Assembly (NCBI GenBank): GCA_947501325.1
Contig: CANMVC010000001.1
Coordinates: 806,001 to 870,000 of the forward strand
DNA: 64,000 nt
Direction: 5' to 3'
Source: an uncultured Sphingomonadaceae bacterium
Lineage (GTDB): Bacteria; Pseudomonadota; Alphaproteobacteria; Sphingomonadales; Sphingomonadaceae
Under the pieces are notes generated by a model. It saw only the letters and a program-made list of their open reading frames with translations. It was not told the origin of the DNA and did not search any database. Shown one piece after another: positions 7,713 through 16,872 of the stretch. The position numbers and the translations under genes were made by a program. Every line of letters starts with the position of its first letter. The first letter of the stretch is position 1.

Positions 7713-9101
7713 TTAGGGTAGCAAGCCGATCCGTTCACGCATCATCCACCGGGCCAGCATCAGTATGGAGACAATACCGAGCCCGCTTGCGAGCCCCGTC
7801 CACACGCCAATGCCTTCCCAGCCCTGCCAAAAGGCAAGGCCGGCGCCAACGCCGATGCCGATAAACCAATATCCCATGAGCGCAAATACCATTGGCACGG
7901 TGGTATCATGCAATCCGCGGAGCATCCCTGCCCCGACCACTTGCGCGCCATCGACAATCTGGAAAATTGCAGCAATTGCGAGGAAGCTGACCGCCAGGGC
8001 GGCAACTTTTTCATTGCCCGGCGCATTGGCATCGATGAAAATCGCGATCAGGAAGTCGGGCGCGAGAACGAACACCATCGCCATGGCCGCCATGAACGAG
8101 GTGCCAAGAACAAAGCTGACCCACCCGGCACGCGTGATCCCGGCATGATCCCTGCGGCCATATTGGATGCCGACACGCACCGTTGCGGCCTGCGCCAAAC
8201 CCATCGGCACCATGAAAGTCAGCGATGCGAGCTGCAAAGCAATGGCATGAGCCGCGACGGATTCAGCGTTGATAAGCCCCATCAACAGCGCTGCGATACC
8301 AAAGACCGAGCCTTCCAGACCCATGGTCACAGCGATGGGCAGGCCCAATTTCCAGAGCGCCCGATATCGCTGCCAGTCGGCCCGCCAGAACCGGCCGAAC
8401 AGATGATAGCGGCGGAAACGCTTGTGGAGGATGACCACCAGAGCCATGCCCCCAAACATCAGCAGATTTGTCATCACGCTGCCAATGCCTGCCCCCAAGA
8501 CACCAAATTGCGGCACGCCAAACTTCCCGAAAATCAAGGCATAATTAAACAGCGCATTCGCAAGCACCGCGATCACGCTGATGATCAAAGCCCAAATCGG
8601 TTGTTCCAGCGCTGAGATGAAATTGCGCAATATGATGAAGCATAGAAACGGCAATATCGACCACATATAAGCCGAGATATAGATCCCGGCATTGCGCGCC
8701 AAATCGGGTTGCTGGCCAAAGAACACCAAAATGCTCTCGGTATTCCACAGCAATATCCAGAACGGTATGATGACGGTTACAGCTGCCCAGATCGCCTGCC
8801 GGAAAGTTCGGCGAACGTCGCGCACGCTGTGTCCCATGCGGCCAATCTCGCTGGCCATCATCGGCGCAGACGCGGTGATCAAACCCATGCAGAAAATCGC
8901 GCAGCTCATCGCGAGATTGAAACCCAGCGTTGCGGCCGCCAATTCGCGCGCGCCCAGCCAGCCGATCATCAACACATCGGTTGCGCCAATCAGCGCCATC
9001 GTAAGATTTGAAAGGATCAGCGGCCAAGCGAGTTTCATCGTTACCAGGGCTTCGCGGCGCCATGGGTTCGGTGATGGGAAAGGATGCGCTACGCTAACCA
9101 T
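7713..9101 (-). CDS. MATE-family multidrug efflux transporter
   Basis: A 462-residue membrane protein with about twelve helices in two matching halves. The first half begins LAWPLILSNLTMALIGATDV followed by LMIGWLGARELAAATLG, the usual NorM/MATE opening. The second repeats the pattern with LGLPIAVTMGLEGSVFGIAA. Such transporters export cationic drugs or metabolites using Na+ or H+ gradients. It lies downstream of a TonB-dependent receptor on the same strand, but a strong terminator separates them, so an operon is unlikely. Confidence 0.92.
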   Translation of the reverse strand: MVSVAHPFPSPNPWRREALVTMKLAWPLILSNLTMALIGATDVLMIGWLGARELAAATLGFNLAMSCAIFCMGLITASAPMMASEIGRMGHSVRDVRRTFRQAIWAAVTVIIPFWILLWNTESILVFFGQQPDLARNAGIYISAYMWSILPFLCFIILRNFISALEQPIWALIISVIAVLANALFNYALIFGKFGVPQFGVLGAGIGSVMTNLLMFGGMALVVILHKRFRRYHLFGRFWRADWQRYRALWKLGLPIAVTMGLEGSVFGIAALLMGLINAESVAAHAIALQLASLTFMVPMGLAQAATVRVGIQYGRRDHAGITRAGWVSFVLGTSFMAAMAMVFVLAPDFLIAIFIDANAPGNEKVAALAVSFLAIAAIFQIVDGAQVVGAGMLRGLHDTTVPMVFALMGYWFIGIGVGAGLAFWQGWEGIGVWTGLASGLGIVSILMLARWMMRERIGLLP

Positions 9102-9185
9102 AGAATCCCGTTAGCCGAGCTAAACCAAAGGCGCTAGCGAAACTCTATCCGGAATATGTTTGAAGCCCAGTTTGCGCCCCGTGGC

Positions 9186-9221
9186 CAAAAAAAGACCGGA
9201 ATGGTTTGCGCCATTCCGGTC
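9186..9221 (-). terminator. Rho-independent terminator of the TonB receptor gene
   Basis: GACCGGAATGG and CCATTCCGGTC are exact 11-base arms with a 6-base loop. On the minus strand the stem is followed directly by a run of seven T. It lies 25 bases after the stop codon of the TonB-dependent receptor gene. Confidence 0.9.
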
Positions 9222-9245
9222 ATATTTGATCAACGGGAGAGCTGA

Positions 9246-11789
9246 TCAGAACTTGAAGGCCGCCTCGACAAACACCTGGCGACCGCGATTTTGGGTCACA
9301 ACGCGGTCATCACCTCCACCTGTGGCACGACCGAGGGTATTCCCAGCGTCAAGAAACGGTCGGTCGCCAACGGTATTGGCCCAGATTTCATCGGTGAGAT
9401 TGACCCCGATGAGGGACAGTTTCCATTTGCCATCAGGATCGCCGATCGATGCCGATGCGTCGAGAGAAACATAGTCATCCTGGACGAAATCAGCAAAATT
9501 GTTGTTACCGGCAAAATAGGAACCGCTGTAGGACGCATTGCCGTTCAGACCAAATTCCAGAGCATCGCCTATTGGGATGGACCAATCAAAAGCGATATTG
9601 CCCGACCATTTGGGTGCACGGGCCGCACGACGACCATCAATGTCGATGTCATCGGCGGTTCCGCCCACACCATCGGCTCCGGCGTCCGCAAGAAAGGTAT
9701 CGGTAAATTTGGCATCGGTATAACCAAAAGCGCCAGAGAGATTCAGCCCCTCTAGCGGGGTCCGCCAGGACCAATCGACATCAAAACCCTTAGTGGTCAG
9801 CTCGCCGGCATTGACCGTCAGAAAGCGTGTATTGGCTCCGTCAAAATTCTGAACCTGCAAATCGTCAAAGACGAAATAATAGACCGACGTATTCACTCGA
9901 AACGCACCGCCCGCCAGTAATGCCTTCATACCGACTTCACCACCTTTGGCGGTTTCAGAATCATAAACGATTGAGCTGAGCGCTGCTGCCCGCGCAGCTT
10001 CCGGGTCAGGGAAAAGAGCGGGAAACATTTCCGCAAAGCCAGGGACAACCAATTGGACAGACGCGGTTGGTAAGATGCTATTGTCTATACCTCCCGATTT
10101 GAAACCCGTTTTATAGGACGCATAGAAATTGAGATCGGGAGTGGCCTGATATTTCAGGGTCACTTCTGGTGAGACATTGCTGTCTGAAAACTTAATCGGG
10201 CCGGTGTTAAAGCCTTCCGGAACAACCAGTCCCAATCCGCCAACAATCGGATTCAGGAACGACAACGCATTGTGAACAAACGGGAAGTTTGATCTATGCG
10301 TTTTCTGCTCGTCTGTCCAACGCACGCCGCCGGATAGCTCCAGTTGATCGGTAATATCAAAAGTACCACTGGCAAAGAAGGACAGTGCTTCACTTTTCGT
10401 CGTCCGCTGGGCAACCCAATCATAAGTGATCCCGCGAGAGTCCGGGAAAAGGAATGTGCCAAGAAACGCATTTTGGGACGTTTCGAGCGGCTGCTTTCGG
10501 CTTTCCCAAAAACCGCCAACCATAAAGTTGAAACGGCCGTCAAAATCACTGGCTAAGCGGATTTCCTGGGTGAACTGTTCCAGCGCATCGGAAAATGGAG
10601 CCGGAGCACCCCCTGGCAAACCATCTGCACGAATACCCACATAGCTAAAATGATCAATATGCTCGTTTTCGAGATCAAGATAGCCGCTTACCGATGACAA
10701 TGTCAGCGTGTCCGAAACTTCGAGATCCATCGCCAATCGGGCAAAATATGTGTTCGTTTCATTGTAAGATTGCCCCACATAGCGACCAGCGCCGGTCGTC
10801 CCGGGCGCAATAACGAGCAAGTCAGGATTGCCGTCAGGATGCGGATATAAACCGTCCTGGATGTCACACGTGCTGTTTGATTCAAAAAACGTACCGGTCA
10901 GTGCGAAAAATACTGGGTCGGCGACGCCATTTGCGCCGCAATCAATGTCAGAATGGCCCAGCAAACTGTCACCTTTGTTACGATTATAGTTGAGCTTCAG
11001 GTTGGCAGAAAAATTATCTGTCGGATCCCATTGCAGCGTCACGCGGCCCACAATATTTTCCAACCCCTTGCCGGTGTTCAAGAAAACCGATGGGGTACCC
11101 GCCTCCAGCTCGACATATTTTTCGATATTCTGATATTGGCCAGCGACCCTGATACCTAGATTATCGTTAATCGGTCCAGATATATACCCGCCAATTGTTG
11201 TGCCATTTTCTTCAAATTCCTGAGAGACTTTCACGCCCATTTCCCAGTCGGGAGTCGGATTGGCGGATCGGACAGAGAATACGCCCGCGGTCGCGCTTTT
11301 CCCGAAGAACAGGGATTGCGGGCCTTTCAGAACGTCTATCTGTTCCACATCGAAAAAGGATGCTTGGACCAGACGCATGGTGCTCACTTGCACGCCATCA
11401 AAATCAAAGGCAACGGCGGAGTCAAAAGCAGCGGAAATATTGGTCGTACCCACTCCGCGCAGACTGATCTGGCCGCCAGCACCTGAACCGCCGACTTGGA
11501 CGTTAAGAGCCGGAACCCGGCTAACGACATCGGCCACTTCGTTGATCTGATATTTATCAAGTGTATCGCCACCAATAGCTGTGACTGTCACTGGCACTTC
11601 TTGAAGTGATTCTGCCTGCTTCCGCGCCGTAACCGTGATGATGACGCTTTCATCCACTTCTTCAGCGTCCTGCGCGATGGCTGGTGTAGCGAAGGTTGAA
11701 ATAGCCAAAGCAGCGGCGGTCCCCATCAAAATTCCTTTGACAGATTTGGTGGCGATCCCGGATTCATAGCGTTGTGTGCGTAAGTTCAT
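9246..11789 (-). CDS. TonB-dependent outer membrane receptor
   Basis: I choose the ATG at 11789, which has GGGAGAG four bases upstream. The longer open frame to 11927 adds residues without a signal. The product is 847 residues, with a signal peptide ending near FATPAIAQ, a TonB box-like stretch (ESVIITVTARKQ), a plug domain (LQEVPVTVTAI, VPALNVQVGGSGAGGQISLR) and a 22-strand-type barrel ending in phenylalanine (VFVEAAFKF). It imports a large substrate, such as a siderophore, carbohydrate or xenobiotic, using TonB energy. The substrate cannot be told. A LuxR-type regulator is encoded just upstream on the same strand. Confidence 0.93.
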   Translation of the reverse strand: MNLRTQRYESGIATKSVKGILMGTAAALAISTFATPAIAQDAEEVDESVIITVTARKQAESLQEVPVTVTAIGGDTLDKYQINEVADVVSRVPALNVQVGGSGAGGQISLRGVGTTNISAAFDSAVAFDFDGVQVSTMRLVQASFFDVEQIDVLKGPQSLFFGKSATAGVFSVRSANPTPDWEMGVKVSQEFEENGTTIGGYISGPINDNLGIRVAGQYQNIEKYVELEAGTPSVFLNTGKGLENIVGRVTLQWDPTDNFSANLKLNYNRNKGDSLLGHSDIDCGANGVADPVFFALTGTFFESNSTCDIQDGLYPHPDGNPDLLVIAPGTTGAGRYVGQSYNETNTYFARLAMDLEVSDTLTLSSVSGYLDLENEHIDHFSYVGIRADGLPGGAPAPFSDALEQFTQEIRLASDFDGRFNFMVGGFWESRKQPLETSQNAFLGTFLFPDSRGITYDWVAQRTTKSEALSFFASGTFDITDQLELSGGVRWTDEQKTHRSNFPFVHNALSFLNPIVGGLGLVVPEGFNTGPIKFSDSNVSPEVTLKYQATPDLNFYASYKTGFKSGGIDNSILPTASVQLVVPGFAEMFPALFPDPEAARAAALSSIVYDSETAKGGEVGMKALLAGGAFRVNTSVYYFVFDDLQVQNFDGANTRFLTVNAGELTTKGFDVDWSWRTPLEGLNLSGAFGYTDAKFTDTFLADAGADGVGGTADDIDIDGRRAARAPKWSGNIAFDWSIPIGDALEFGLNGNASYSGSYFAGNNNFADFVQDDYVSLDASASIGDPDGKWKLSLIGVNLTDEIWANTVGDRPFLDAGNTLGRATGGGDDRVVTQNRGRQVFVEAAFKF

Positions 11790-12071
11790 GACTCTCTCCC
11801 AATCCTGTCCATCACTCTTGTGATGAACTTTCATCCTCTGCCGGTTTTTCCAGCTTTGTTGTGTTATGAGACTGGCGCGGGTCGCAGACTTACTCAACTG
11901 GCCAAAAGGCCAAGATATCGGCATCAAGTAAAATATTATTCTTTAAAGGAGAGTTTTTGTGAAATAATATTCCACAAACGGCAGCAGAGCTGTCAGACGA
12001 TATGCGTTTTCGATTTGCTGGCCTGGGCTCGCCCAAAATCCCGACCTAGAAGGCCTGGCAATGCCGCTTAT

Positions 12072-12890
12072 TCAATGATGGCTATTGCCCAAATAACCCA
12101 GTTGCGTGGCCTTGAAAACAGTCTGAGTTCGGTTAACTGATTCCAGTTTTTCGCCAGCCCGGCCAATATGATAGCGGACCGTTGATCGGCACACAGAAAT
12201 TATCTCTCCGATCTCTTCATCGGTCTTGCCAATAGATGCCCACCGGATGCATTCCGCCTCCCGTCTCGACAAGCCACAATCTGCAGGGATGTGTTTCGAT
12301 TTGCGCGACAACGAAACATAGCCGGAGATTATCCGGCGCGTTAACGTGCCCAGCAAGTTGCCATATTTGGCGAACGCGTTTGAAAAGCTGCCGGCACGCG
12401 CGTTGATGGCTGGAAAGCTATTTGCTGAAACCTGACCAAAGGGCAGATGGACCGGCACGACGATTAGCGCGTTGTAACGGCCCTGCAATTTGCTAAAATA
12501 ACTCCGCAGATCAATCTCATCCAGAAAGCTGTTTGGCGCGTGACCATGAAAGCCAGTTTCATCGCACCAGAAAGGCTCGCTTTCATATCGACAGGCACGG
12601 GGAATGGCGCAATGCAGCGCATATTCACTATCTGCCCACCAACGTTCGGTTTTTTTGACCCAGCCGAAAATATCTGCATTGAGACAATTACCGTCAGCGT
12701 CGGTCATTGGCTTACCCGATGATATGTCCGCGCAAAGAGCAGCTCTGAAGCCGCGTTGCCGCGCGATATTCTCAAGGTTATAAGCCGCATCGCGGATATC
12801 CTCCGGCTTCCGAATAGATACGCGTTCGAGCAACTCTTCCAACTGGACGTCGTTATCAAACGCCTGTGATTCCGTCAGCATGTTCGCCAC
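12072..12890 (-). CDS. LuxR-family transcriptional regulator
   Basis: The C-terminal 65 residues form a LuxR HTH (LSRREAECIRWASIGKTDEE, then CRSTVRYHIGRAGEKLESVN). The preceding 190 residues match the size of an autoinducer-binding domain, with Trp and Tyr residues such as ERWWADSEYALH and PFWCDETGFHG. Two starts are plausible: GTG at 12890 with GAGAGGAA upstream, and ATG at 12881. A longer frame reaches 12947. No luxI synthase is visible in the window, so it may be a LuxR solo. It lies about 280 bases upstream of the TonB receptor and may regulate it; that is inferred from position. Confidence 0.85.
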   Translation of the reverse strand: MANMLTESQAFDNDVQLEELLERVSIRKPEDIRDAAYNLENIARQRGFRAALCADISSGKPMTDADGNCLNADIFGWVKKTERWWADSEYALHCAIPRACRYESEPFWCDETGFHGHAPNSFLDEIDLRSYFSKLQGRYNALIVVPVHLPFGQVSANSFPAINARAGSFSNAFAKYGNLLGTLTRRIISGYVSLSRKSKHIPADCGLSRREAECIRWASIGKTDEEIGEIISVCRSTVRYHIGRAGEKLESVNRTQTVFKATQLGYLGNSHH

Positions 12891-13106
12891 GTAAAATTCC
12901 TCTCCCGAAGAAATATGACTGCATGAGGCATTTTTACCCTGCCGCAATCATTCTGGGATCAAAGAAGCTACGTTCTTCAAGACAAAATCAACTCTCAATA
13001 TTGGCTATGCCGTGGATTGAGAGGCAATCTGACGGACTGTTCCACATCTGATCAATGCCAAAAACCGATATCATTGTTACAATCCAGACGGCGTCCAGAT
13101 TATATA

Positions 13107-13403
13107 TTAATCGGGATAACCAGGATCACCACGGCAATCATCGTCGAGCTCGCCATCATCATTATAGCCGTCGCAATTGTCGTCCTTGTCGACAAAATAA
13201 CCAGCGGCTGCACCGGCGGCTGCTCCAATCGCAGCACCTTTCAAGGCATCACCGGTGTCGCCGGTGACCGCACCGATAACCGCGCCGGTAGCCGCCCCGG
13301 CCGCTGCGCCTTCGCCAGCATAGTTTCCGGCACAGGCCGATAATGACAAGGCTGATGCCAATGTGATCGAGAGGATGGGAAGTTTTTTAGCAAATAGCCG
13401 CAT
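13107..13403 (-). CDS. Glycine-zipper outer membrane lipoprotein
   Basis: A 98-residue protein with a lipoprotein signal (LPILSITLASALSLSACAG, lipobox LSAC). A glycine-zipper segment follows (GAAAGAATGAVIGAVTGDTG, GAAIGAAAGAAAGYF) of the YMGG/OmpA-like type that inserts in or packs against the membrane. The acidic C terminus (DKDDNCDGYNDDGELDDDC) might bind metal ions, but that is speculative. It is monocistronic. Confidence 0.85.
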   Translation of the reverse strand: MRLFAKKLPILSITLASALSLSACAGNYAGEGAAAGAATGAVIGAVTGDTGDALKGAAIGAAAGAAAGYFVDKDDNCDGYNDDGELDDDCRGDPGYPD

Positions 13404-13547
13404 GACTATACTCCTGAATTTATCTGCCCCCGTGGATTTAGAATTACCCAGAGATCGCGTTCTGGTTGCTGAACAAAGCGGGTTTTTCAGATGAATGGCG
13501 CGAGGGTTGCGATGATTGCCGGAAAGCGCGGCATCCCAGCCTAGCCC

Positions 13548-13619
13548 CTTTCCTACACAGATGATGTTATGATAGTCTGACGGCGTTCTTTCTCAGCTCT
13601 GAATATATATTATCAATCC
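13548..13619 (+). repeat. Dispersed leader-like element, copy 1 (most diverged)
   Basis: Starts with CTTTCCTACA (13548-13557). About 37 bases later it has CAGCTCTGAATATATATTA, corresponding to GGCTCTTTGATATTTAAAT in the copy at 24.6 kb. It ends in CAATCC as that copy does in AAATCC. It is followed directly by the TGTGTGAACTTTG word array. No gene is visible in 13404-13875. Confidence 0.4.
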
Positions 13620-13640
13620 GGTTTTACGGTGCTGAAAACC

Positions 13641-13834
13641 TGTGTGAACCGTGTGAACTTTGCCATGCACTTCGCCGCATCGCGCAAAGACAGCATAGGT
13701 GTGATGTGTGTGAACTTTGAAATCCGGGCATCACTGCTTCAGCCGGGAATACCCCCTGTGACATGTGTGAACTTTGAAAACACACCGCGCCTTGAAAAAC
13801 GCTCCAATAGACCCTGTAAAGATTGTAAACTTCG
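13641..13834 (+). repeat. Irregular array of TGTGTGAACTTTG words
   Basis: The word occurs as TGTGTGAACC plus GTGTGAACTTTG (13641-13662), exactly at 13707-13719 and 13764-13776, and degenerately as TGTAAAG plus TTGTAAACTTCG (13815-13834). Spacing is about 45-57 bases. The same pair structure recurs at 59579-59648. A rightward open frame across it reads CVNF repeatedly but has no other sign of coding. Confidence 0.6.
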
Positions 13835-13875
13835 TCGCTATATATCTGAGACAAACAGGGAATACGCCCCGGCCT

Positions 13876-14823
13876 TTATGAACTACAATCGGTCTGGCAA
13901 ATGTCGGCTTCTTCATCCTCCAGCTCGATCTGGATTGTCATGTGATGAATGGCAAAGCGCTTTTTCATGGATTCCTGGACATCGGCCAAAAACCCCCTGC
14001 CCGGATGGCCGCCCGGGATGACGAGATGCGCGGTCATGGCGGTTTCGCTAGTGCTCATGGGCCAGATATGGAGATCATGCACAGTCTCTACGCCCGGCAG
14101 TTCCGAAAGCGCGGAAAGCACCTCTTCCACATCTATGTCCCTCGGCACGCCAGCTAGTGACATGCGGACCGCTTCTGACAATAGACCCCAAGTGCTCCAA
14201 AAGATCAGTGCAACGATGAACAGGCTGATCAAAGGGTCGATCCAGTTTTTGCCGGTGTAGAAAATCAAAATGCCGCCGATAACAACGCCAGCGGAAACCG
14301 CGGCATCGGCCATCATGTGCAAAAAGGCACCGCGAATATTTATATCTTCCTTCTGGCCGCGCATGAACAACATTGCGGTGCCGAAATTTATCGCGATCCC
14401 GATGGACGCGACAATGATTACGGTTTGCGAAGCCACGACACTAGGGGCACTAAACCGTTCTATCGCTTCCCAGGCAATGGCCCCGCAAGCAACCAGCAGA
14501 AACAGGCCGTTTAGCAAAGCAGCCAAAATCGACGATCCGCCGAGACCATAGGTAAATTGTTTGCTCGGCGGTTTTTTAGAAAGCTCTGCACCAGCCCATG
14601 CGACAGCGAGACCCAGAACATCGGAAAGATTATGTCCGGCATCGGCGAGCAGCGCCATCGAGCCAGACAATAGGCCGAAGACGACTTCCACAATGATATA
14701 GATGGTATTGAGCGCGATGCCAAAAGCAAAGGCACGGCTGAAATTGGTCGGCATATGCCCGTGGGGGCCATGGCGGTCATGGTGACTGTGGTGGATATGT
14801 CCGTGATGATGATGGCCGGACAT
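13876..14823 (-). CDS. Cation diffusion facilitator zinc exporter (CzcD/ZitB type)
   Basis: A 315-residue protein with a histidine-rich cytoplasmic N terminus (SGHHHHGHIHHSHHDRHG), six membrane helices and a C-terminal cytoplasmic ferredoxin-like domain. The transport-site pairs appear in helix 2 (ALLADAGHNLSDVLGL) and helix 5 (GAFLHMMADAAVSAG), both HxxxD, which favours Zn2+ over Mn2+. It exports divalent metal in exchange for protons. It stands alone. The 124 bases upstream are AT-rich and show no operator I can name. Confidence 0.93.
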   Translation of the reverse strand: MSGHHHHGHIHHSHHDRHGPHGHMPTNFSRAFAFGIALNTIYIIVEVVFGLLSGSMALLADAGHNLSDVLGLAVAWAGAELSKKPPSKQFTYGLGGSSILAALLNGLFLLVACGAIAWEAIERFSAPSVVASQTVIIVASIGIAINFGTAMLFMRGQKEDINIRGAFLHMMADAAVSAGVVIGGILIFYTGKNWIDPLISLFIVALIFWSTWGLLSEAVRMSLAGVPRDIDVEEVLSALSELPGVETVHDLHIWPMSTSETAMTAHLVIPGGHPGRGFLADVQESMKKRFAIHHMTIQIELEDEEADICQTDCSS

Positions 14824-14947
14824 CTGCGCTCCGATAAATTACTCAATGACTATATGTCACTAAATACACAGATTTATCAGAGCGGTCTACGGTTTATATT
14901 CAATGTTTTCTGTATGTTATATCATTCATGCGCTGTTGGATCTGCAA

Positions 14948-15211
14948 TTAATCAACAATCAGACCGATGGCGAGATAGATGATCACGGCTGAGCCGAAGC
15001 CAAAGATTGTCGCCAGTACGAAAATGATCCGCAGCAAATTGACATCCATACCACTCCAATTTGCAAGGCCGGCGCATACGCCCATCAGCTTGCCATTGGC
15101 TTTATCAAGTTTCAGTTTGTTTTTCACAGGACTGTTCTTCCGTTTATTTGATGAAATTGGTTCTGGCCAACTGGATGGCGTGGAACCGGTGGACTTGTTT
15201 TTGTCAGCCAT
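14948..15211 (-). CDS. PspC-domain membrane protein
   Basis: An 87-residue protein with a polar N terminus and a C-terminal PspC domain (LDKANGKLMGVCAGLANWSG, NLLRIIFVLATIFGFGSAVI) containing one or two membrane helices. PspC proteins sense or buffer inner membrane stress. Its ATG overlaps the stop of the preceding 39-residue peptide gene (TGATG), so the two are translationally coupled. No pspA or pspB is visible nearby, so this is not a classical psp operon. Confidence 0.85.
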   Translation of the reverse strand: MADKNKSTGSTPSSWPEPISSNKRKNSPVKNKLKLDKANGKLMGVCAGLANWSGMDVNLLRIIFVLATIFGFGSAVIIYLAIGLIVD

Positions 15212-15330
15212 CAGATCACCATGGAGCCGGCGTTGTTCACTGCAGGAGCGATGCTGGCACTTACAAAAATGGCGGCGGAGAAAAGAGCGGCGAAAGAAGC
15301 GAGAAATTTATTTTTAAGGTCGTAGGTCAT
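15211..15330 (-). CDS. 39-residue membrane peptide, paralogue B
   Basis: ATG at 15330, TGA at 15211, with GGAAACCCCCA upstream. The peptide begins MTYDLKNKFLASFAALFSAA and ends ASIAPAVNNAGSMVI. It is one hydrophobic helix with a short charged N terminus. It matches in length and C terminus the peptide encoded at 15365-15484. The stop overlaps the pspC start codon. Likely a small membrane or secreted peptide of unknown function. Confidence 0.65.
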   Translation of the reverse strand: MTYDLKNKFLASFAALFSAAIFVSASIAPAVNNAGSMVI

Positions 15331-15364
15331 TGGGGGTTTCCTTTCCGGGGGAATGAAGAGCAGA

Positions 15365-15484
15365 TTAGATTACCAGAGAGCCGGCATTGTTGATCGCTGG
15401 TCCAACGCTGGCACCGATCAAAACGGCGGCAGAAACGATGGCGGCAAAAGCGGCGGCGATGTTATTTGAGATATTCGTGAACAT
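15365..15484 (-). CDS. 39-residue membrane peptide, paralogue A
   Basis: I choose the ATG at 15484, which has AAAGGAAATTAA just before it. A longer frame to 15547 lacks a site. The peptide begins MFTNISNNIAAAFAAIVSAA and ends GASVGPAINNAGSLVI, matching paralogue B in length and in PAxNNAGSxVI. The charge is low and the core hydrophobic, so it probably inserts in the inner membrane. It is the first gene of a three-gene leftward unit with paralogue B and pspC. Confidence 0.65.
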   Translation of the reverse strand: MFTNISNNIAAAFAAIVSAAVLIGASVGPAINNAGSLVI

Positions 15485-15571
15485 TTTAATTTCCTTTTCA
15501 TTTAAAACTGGGCTTCGCGGTTGTGTTTGCGAAGATGTCTCATACATTGCATAGGCCGTGCCAGTTTTATG

Positions 15572-15603
15572 ATATCGATATAAATCAATGGTTTATATGA
15601 TAT
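15572..15603. promoter_or_regulatory. Imperfect AT-rich dyad between peptide A and recF
   Basis: ATATCGATATAAA faces TTTATATGATAT across TCAATGG; the arms match apart from one missing base. It lies about 90 bases upstream of the leftward peptide unit and about 150 bases before recF. It may be an operator or promoter element for the leftward unit. Confidence 0.35.
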
Positions 15604-15751
15604 TTCCATTGTGCGTCCATTTGTTCGAAACCTATATTTAGGATATTGCACTAACTTTTAGGATTTGATGAATGGAGAATGAACGAGACTGAAGCTCTTG
15701 GCGAATTTCCTTCTCATCATATCACTGCAAGGCTAGAGATGACGGTCTGTA

Positions 15752-16825
15752 ATGACGATCTCCCGGCTCACTTTGCAAAATTTTCGGAACTATCCGCAGT
15801 TGCGTCTGGAAACGACGCCAGGCTTTGTAGTGCTCAGCGGTGATAATGGCGCGGGCAAGACAAACATATTGGAAGCTGTATCACTATTATCACCAGGCCG
15901 GGGGCTAAGGCGGGCGCTCATCAAGGATATGGCTTGTGAAGAGAGCGCTGGTGATTTTGCGGTAGCGGCAGAACTTGGTGATATCCAACTGGGAACCGGC
16001 ACCAGCGCAGAATATCCGGAACGCCGCAAGACGCGAGTCAATGGCGCAGCGGTGCCAACCAATGATCTGGCACAATGGCTGTCGATATTATGGCTAACCC
16101 CTGCGATGGACCGGCTGTTTATGGAAGGCGCATCAGGGCGTCGCAATTTCCTGGACCGGCTGGTGACCGCGCTGGAGCCAGAACATGCCAGGAATTGTAC
16201 GCGCTATGACGCCGCGCGGCGGGAACGCAATCGGCTGTTGGCAGATGAATATATGCCAGACAGCGAATGGCTAGACGCCCTGGACGGACAGCTCGCCGGT
16301 TTTGGCAGCGCCGTCGCCGAAGCGCGTTTTCGCATCACAGAAGCTTTGAATAACGCTCTGGCGATGACCGATGATGGTCTTTTTGCTGCGGCGAAACTCC
16401 ATCTCGATGACAAGAAGCAGCGAAGCGAAGGCGTCTTGTTGGAAGCGCTGAGAGCCAGTCGACAAGCAGATCGCGGGGCTGGAAGAACTTTAACCGGGCC
16501 GCATAAAGCGGATTTGACCGTATTTCATGGTGCGAAAAACCAGGCAGCAGGCAAATGCTCCACCGGTGAACAAAAGGCGCTGCTGTTTTCCATCATATTG
16601 GCTCATGCTGACCTGATCGCCGAACAACGCGGCAGCCGCCCTATCCTGCTGCTTGATGAAGTCGCGGCCCATCTTGACCCCCGGCGGCGCGCGGCTTTGT
16701 TCAGTAAGCTCGAAGAAAAAGGCGGGCAGGTCTGGTTAACCGGCACCGAACCCGGCCTATTTAGCGATGTCCCCGAAGATGCGCTGCATTTTCAAGTCGC
16801 AGGTGGAACGGTTACGAAGCGTTAA
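15752..16825 (+). CDS. recF: DNA replication and repair protein RecF
   Basis: A full-length 357-residue RecF with an SMC-like ATPase fold. The Walker A motif is GDNGAGKTN near residue 30, the signature motif is CSTGEQKALLFSIIL, and Walker B is RPILLLDEVAAHLD near residue 305. It loads RecA at gapped DNA with RecO and RecR, in the cytoplasm. It is not next to dnaA-dnaN here. The N-terminal TLQNFRNYPQLRLE is typical of the family, confirming the start. Confidence 0.96.
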   Translation: MTISRLTLQNFRNYPQLRLETTPGFVVLSGDNGAGKTNILEAVSLLSPGRGLRRALIKDMACEESAGDFAVAAELGDIQLGTGTSAEYPERRKTRVNGAAVPTNDLAQWLSILWLTPAMDRLFMEGASGRRNFLDRLVTALEPEHARNCTRYDAARRERNRLLADEYMPDSEWLDALDGQLAGFGSAVAEARFRITEALNNALAMTDDGLFAAAKLHLDDKKQRSEGVLLEALRASRQADRGAGRTLTGPHKADLTVFHGAKNQAAGKCSTGEQKALLFSIILAHADLIAEQRGSRPILLLDEVAAHLDPRRRAALFSKLEEKGGQVWLTGTEPGLFSDVPEDALHFQVAGGTVTKR

Positions 16826-16872
16826 CCACATATTTTAGCGTTCATTTTGCGCCTGCTGTTTAGGCAGGATAT

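Noticed and set aside
13641-13834. Possible CRISPR array
   Set aside because: The repeated word is only about 13 bases and unevenly spaced. There are no cas genes and no constant repeat length.
13629-14021. Rightward 130-codon frame over the TGTGTGAACTTTG words, possible repeat peptide
   Set aside because: It has no ribosome site, runs into the CDF gene on the other strand, and the repeated CVNF is explained by the DNA words.
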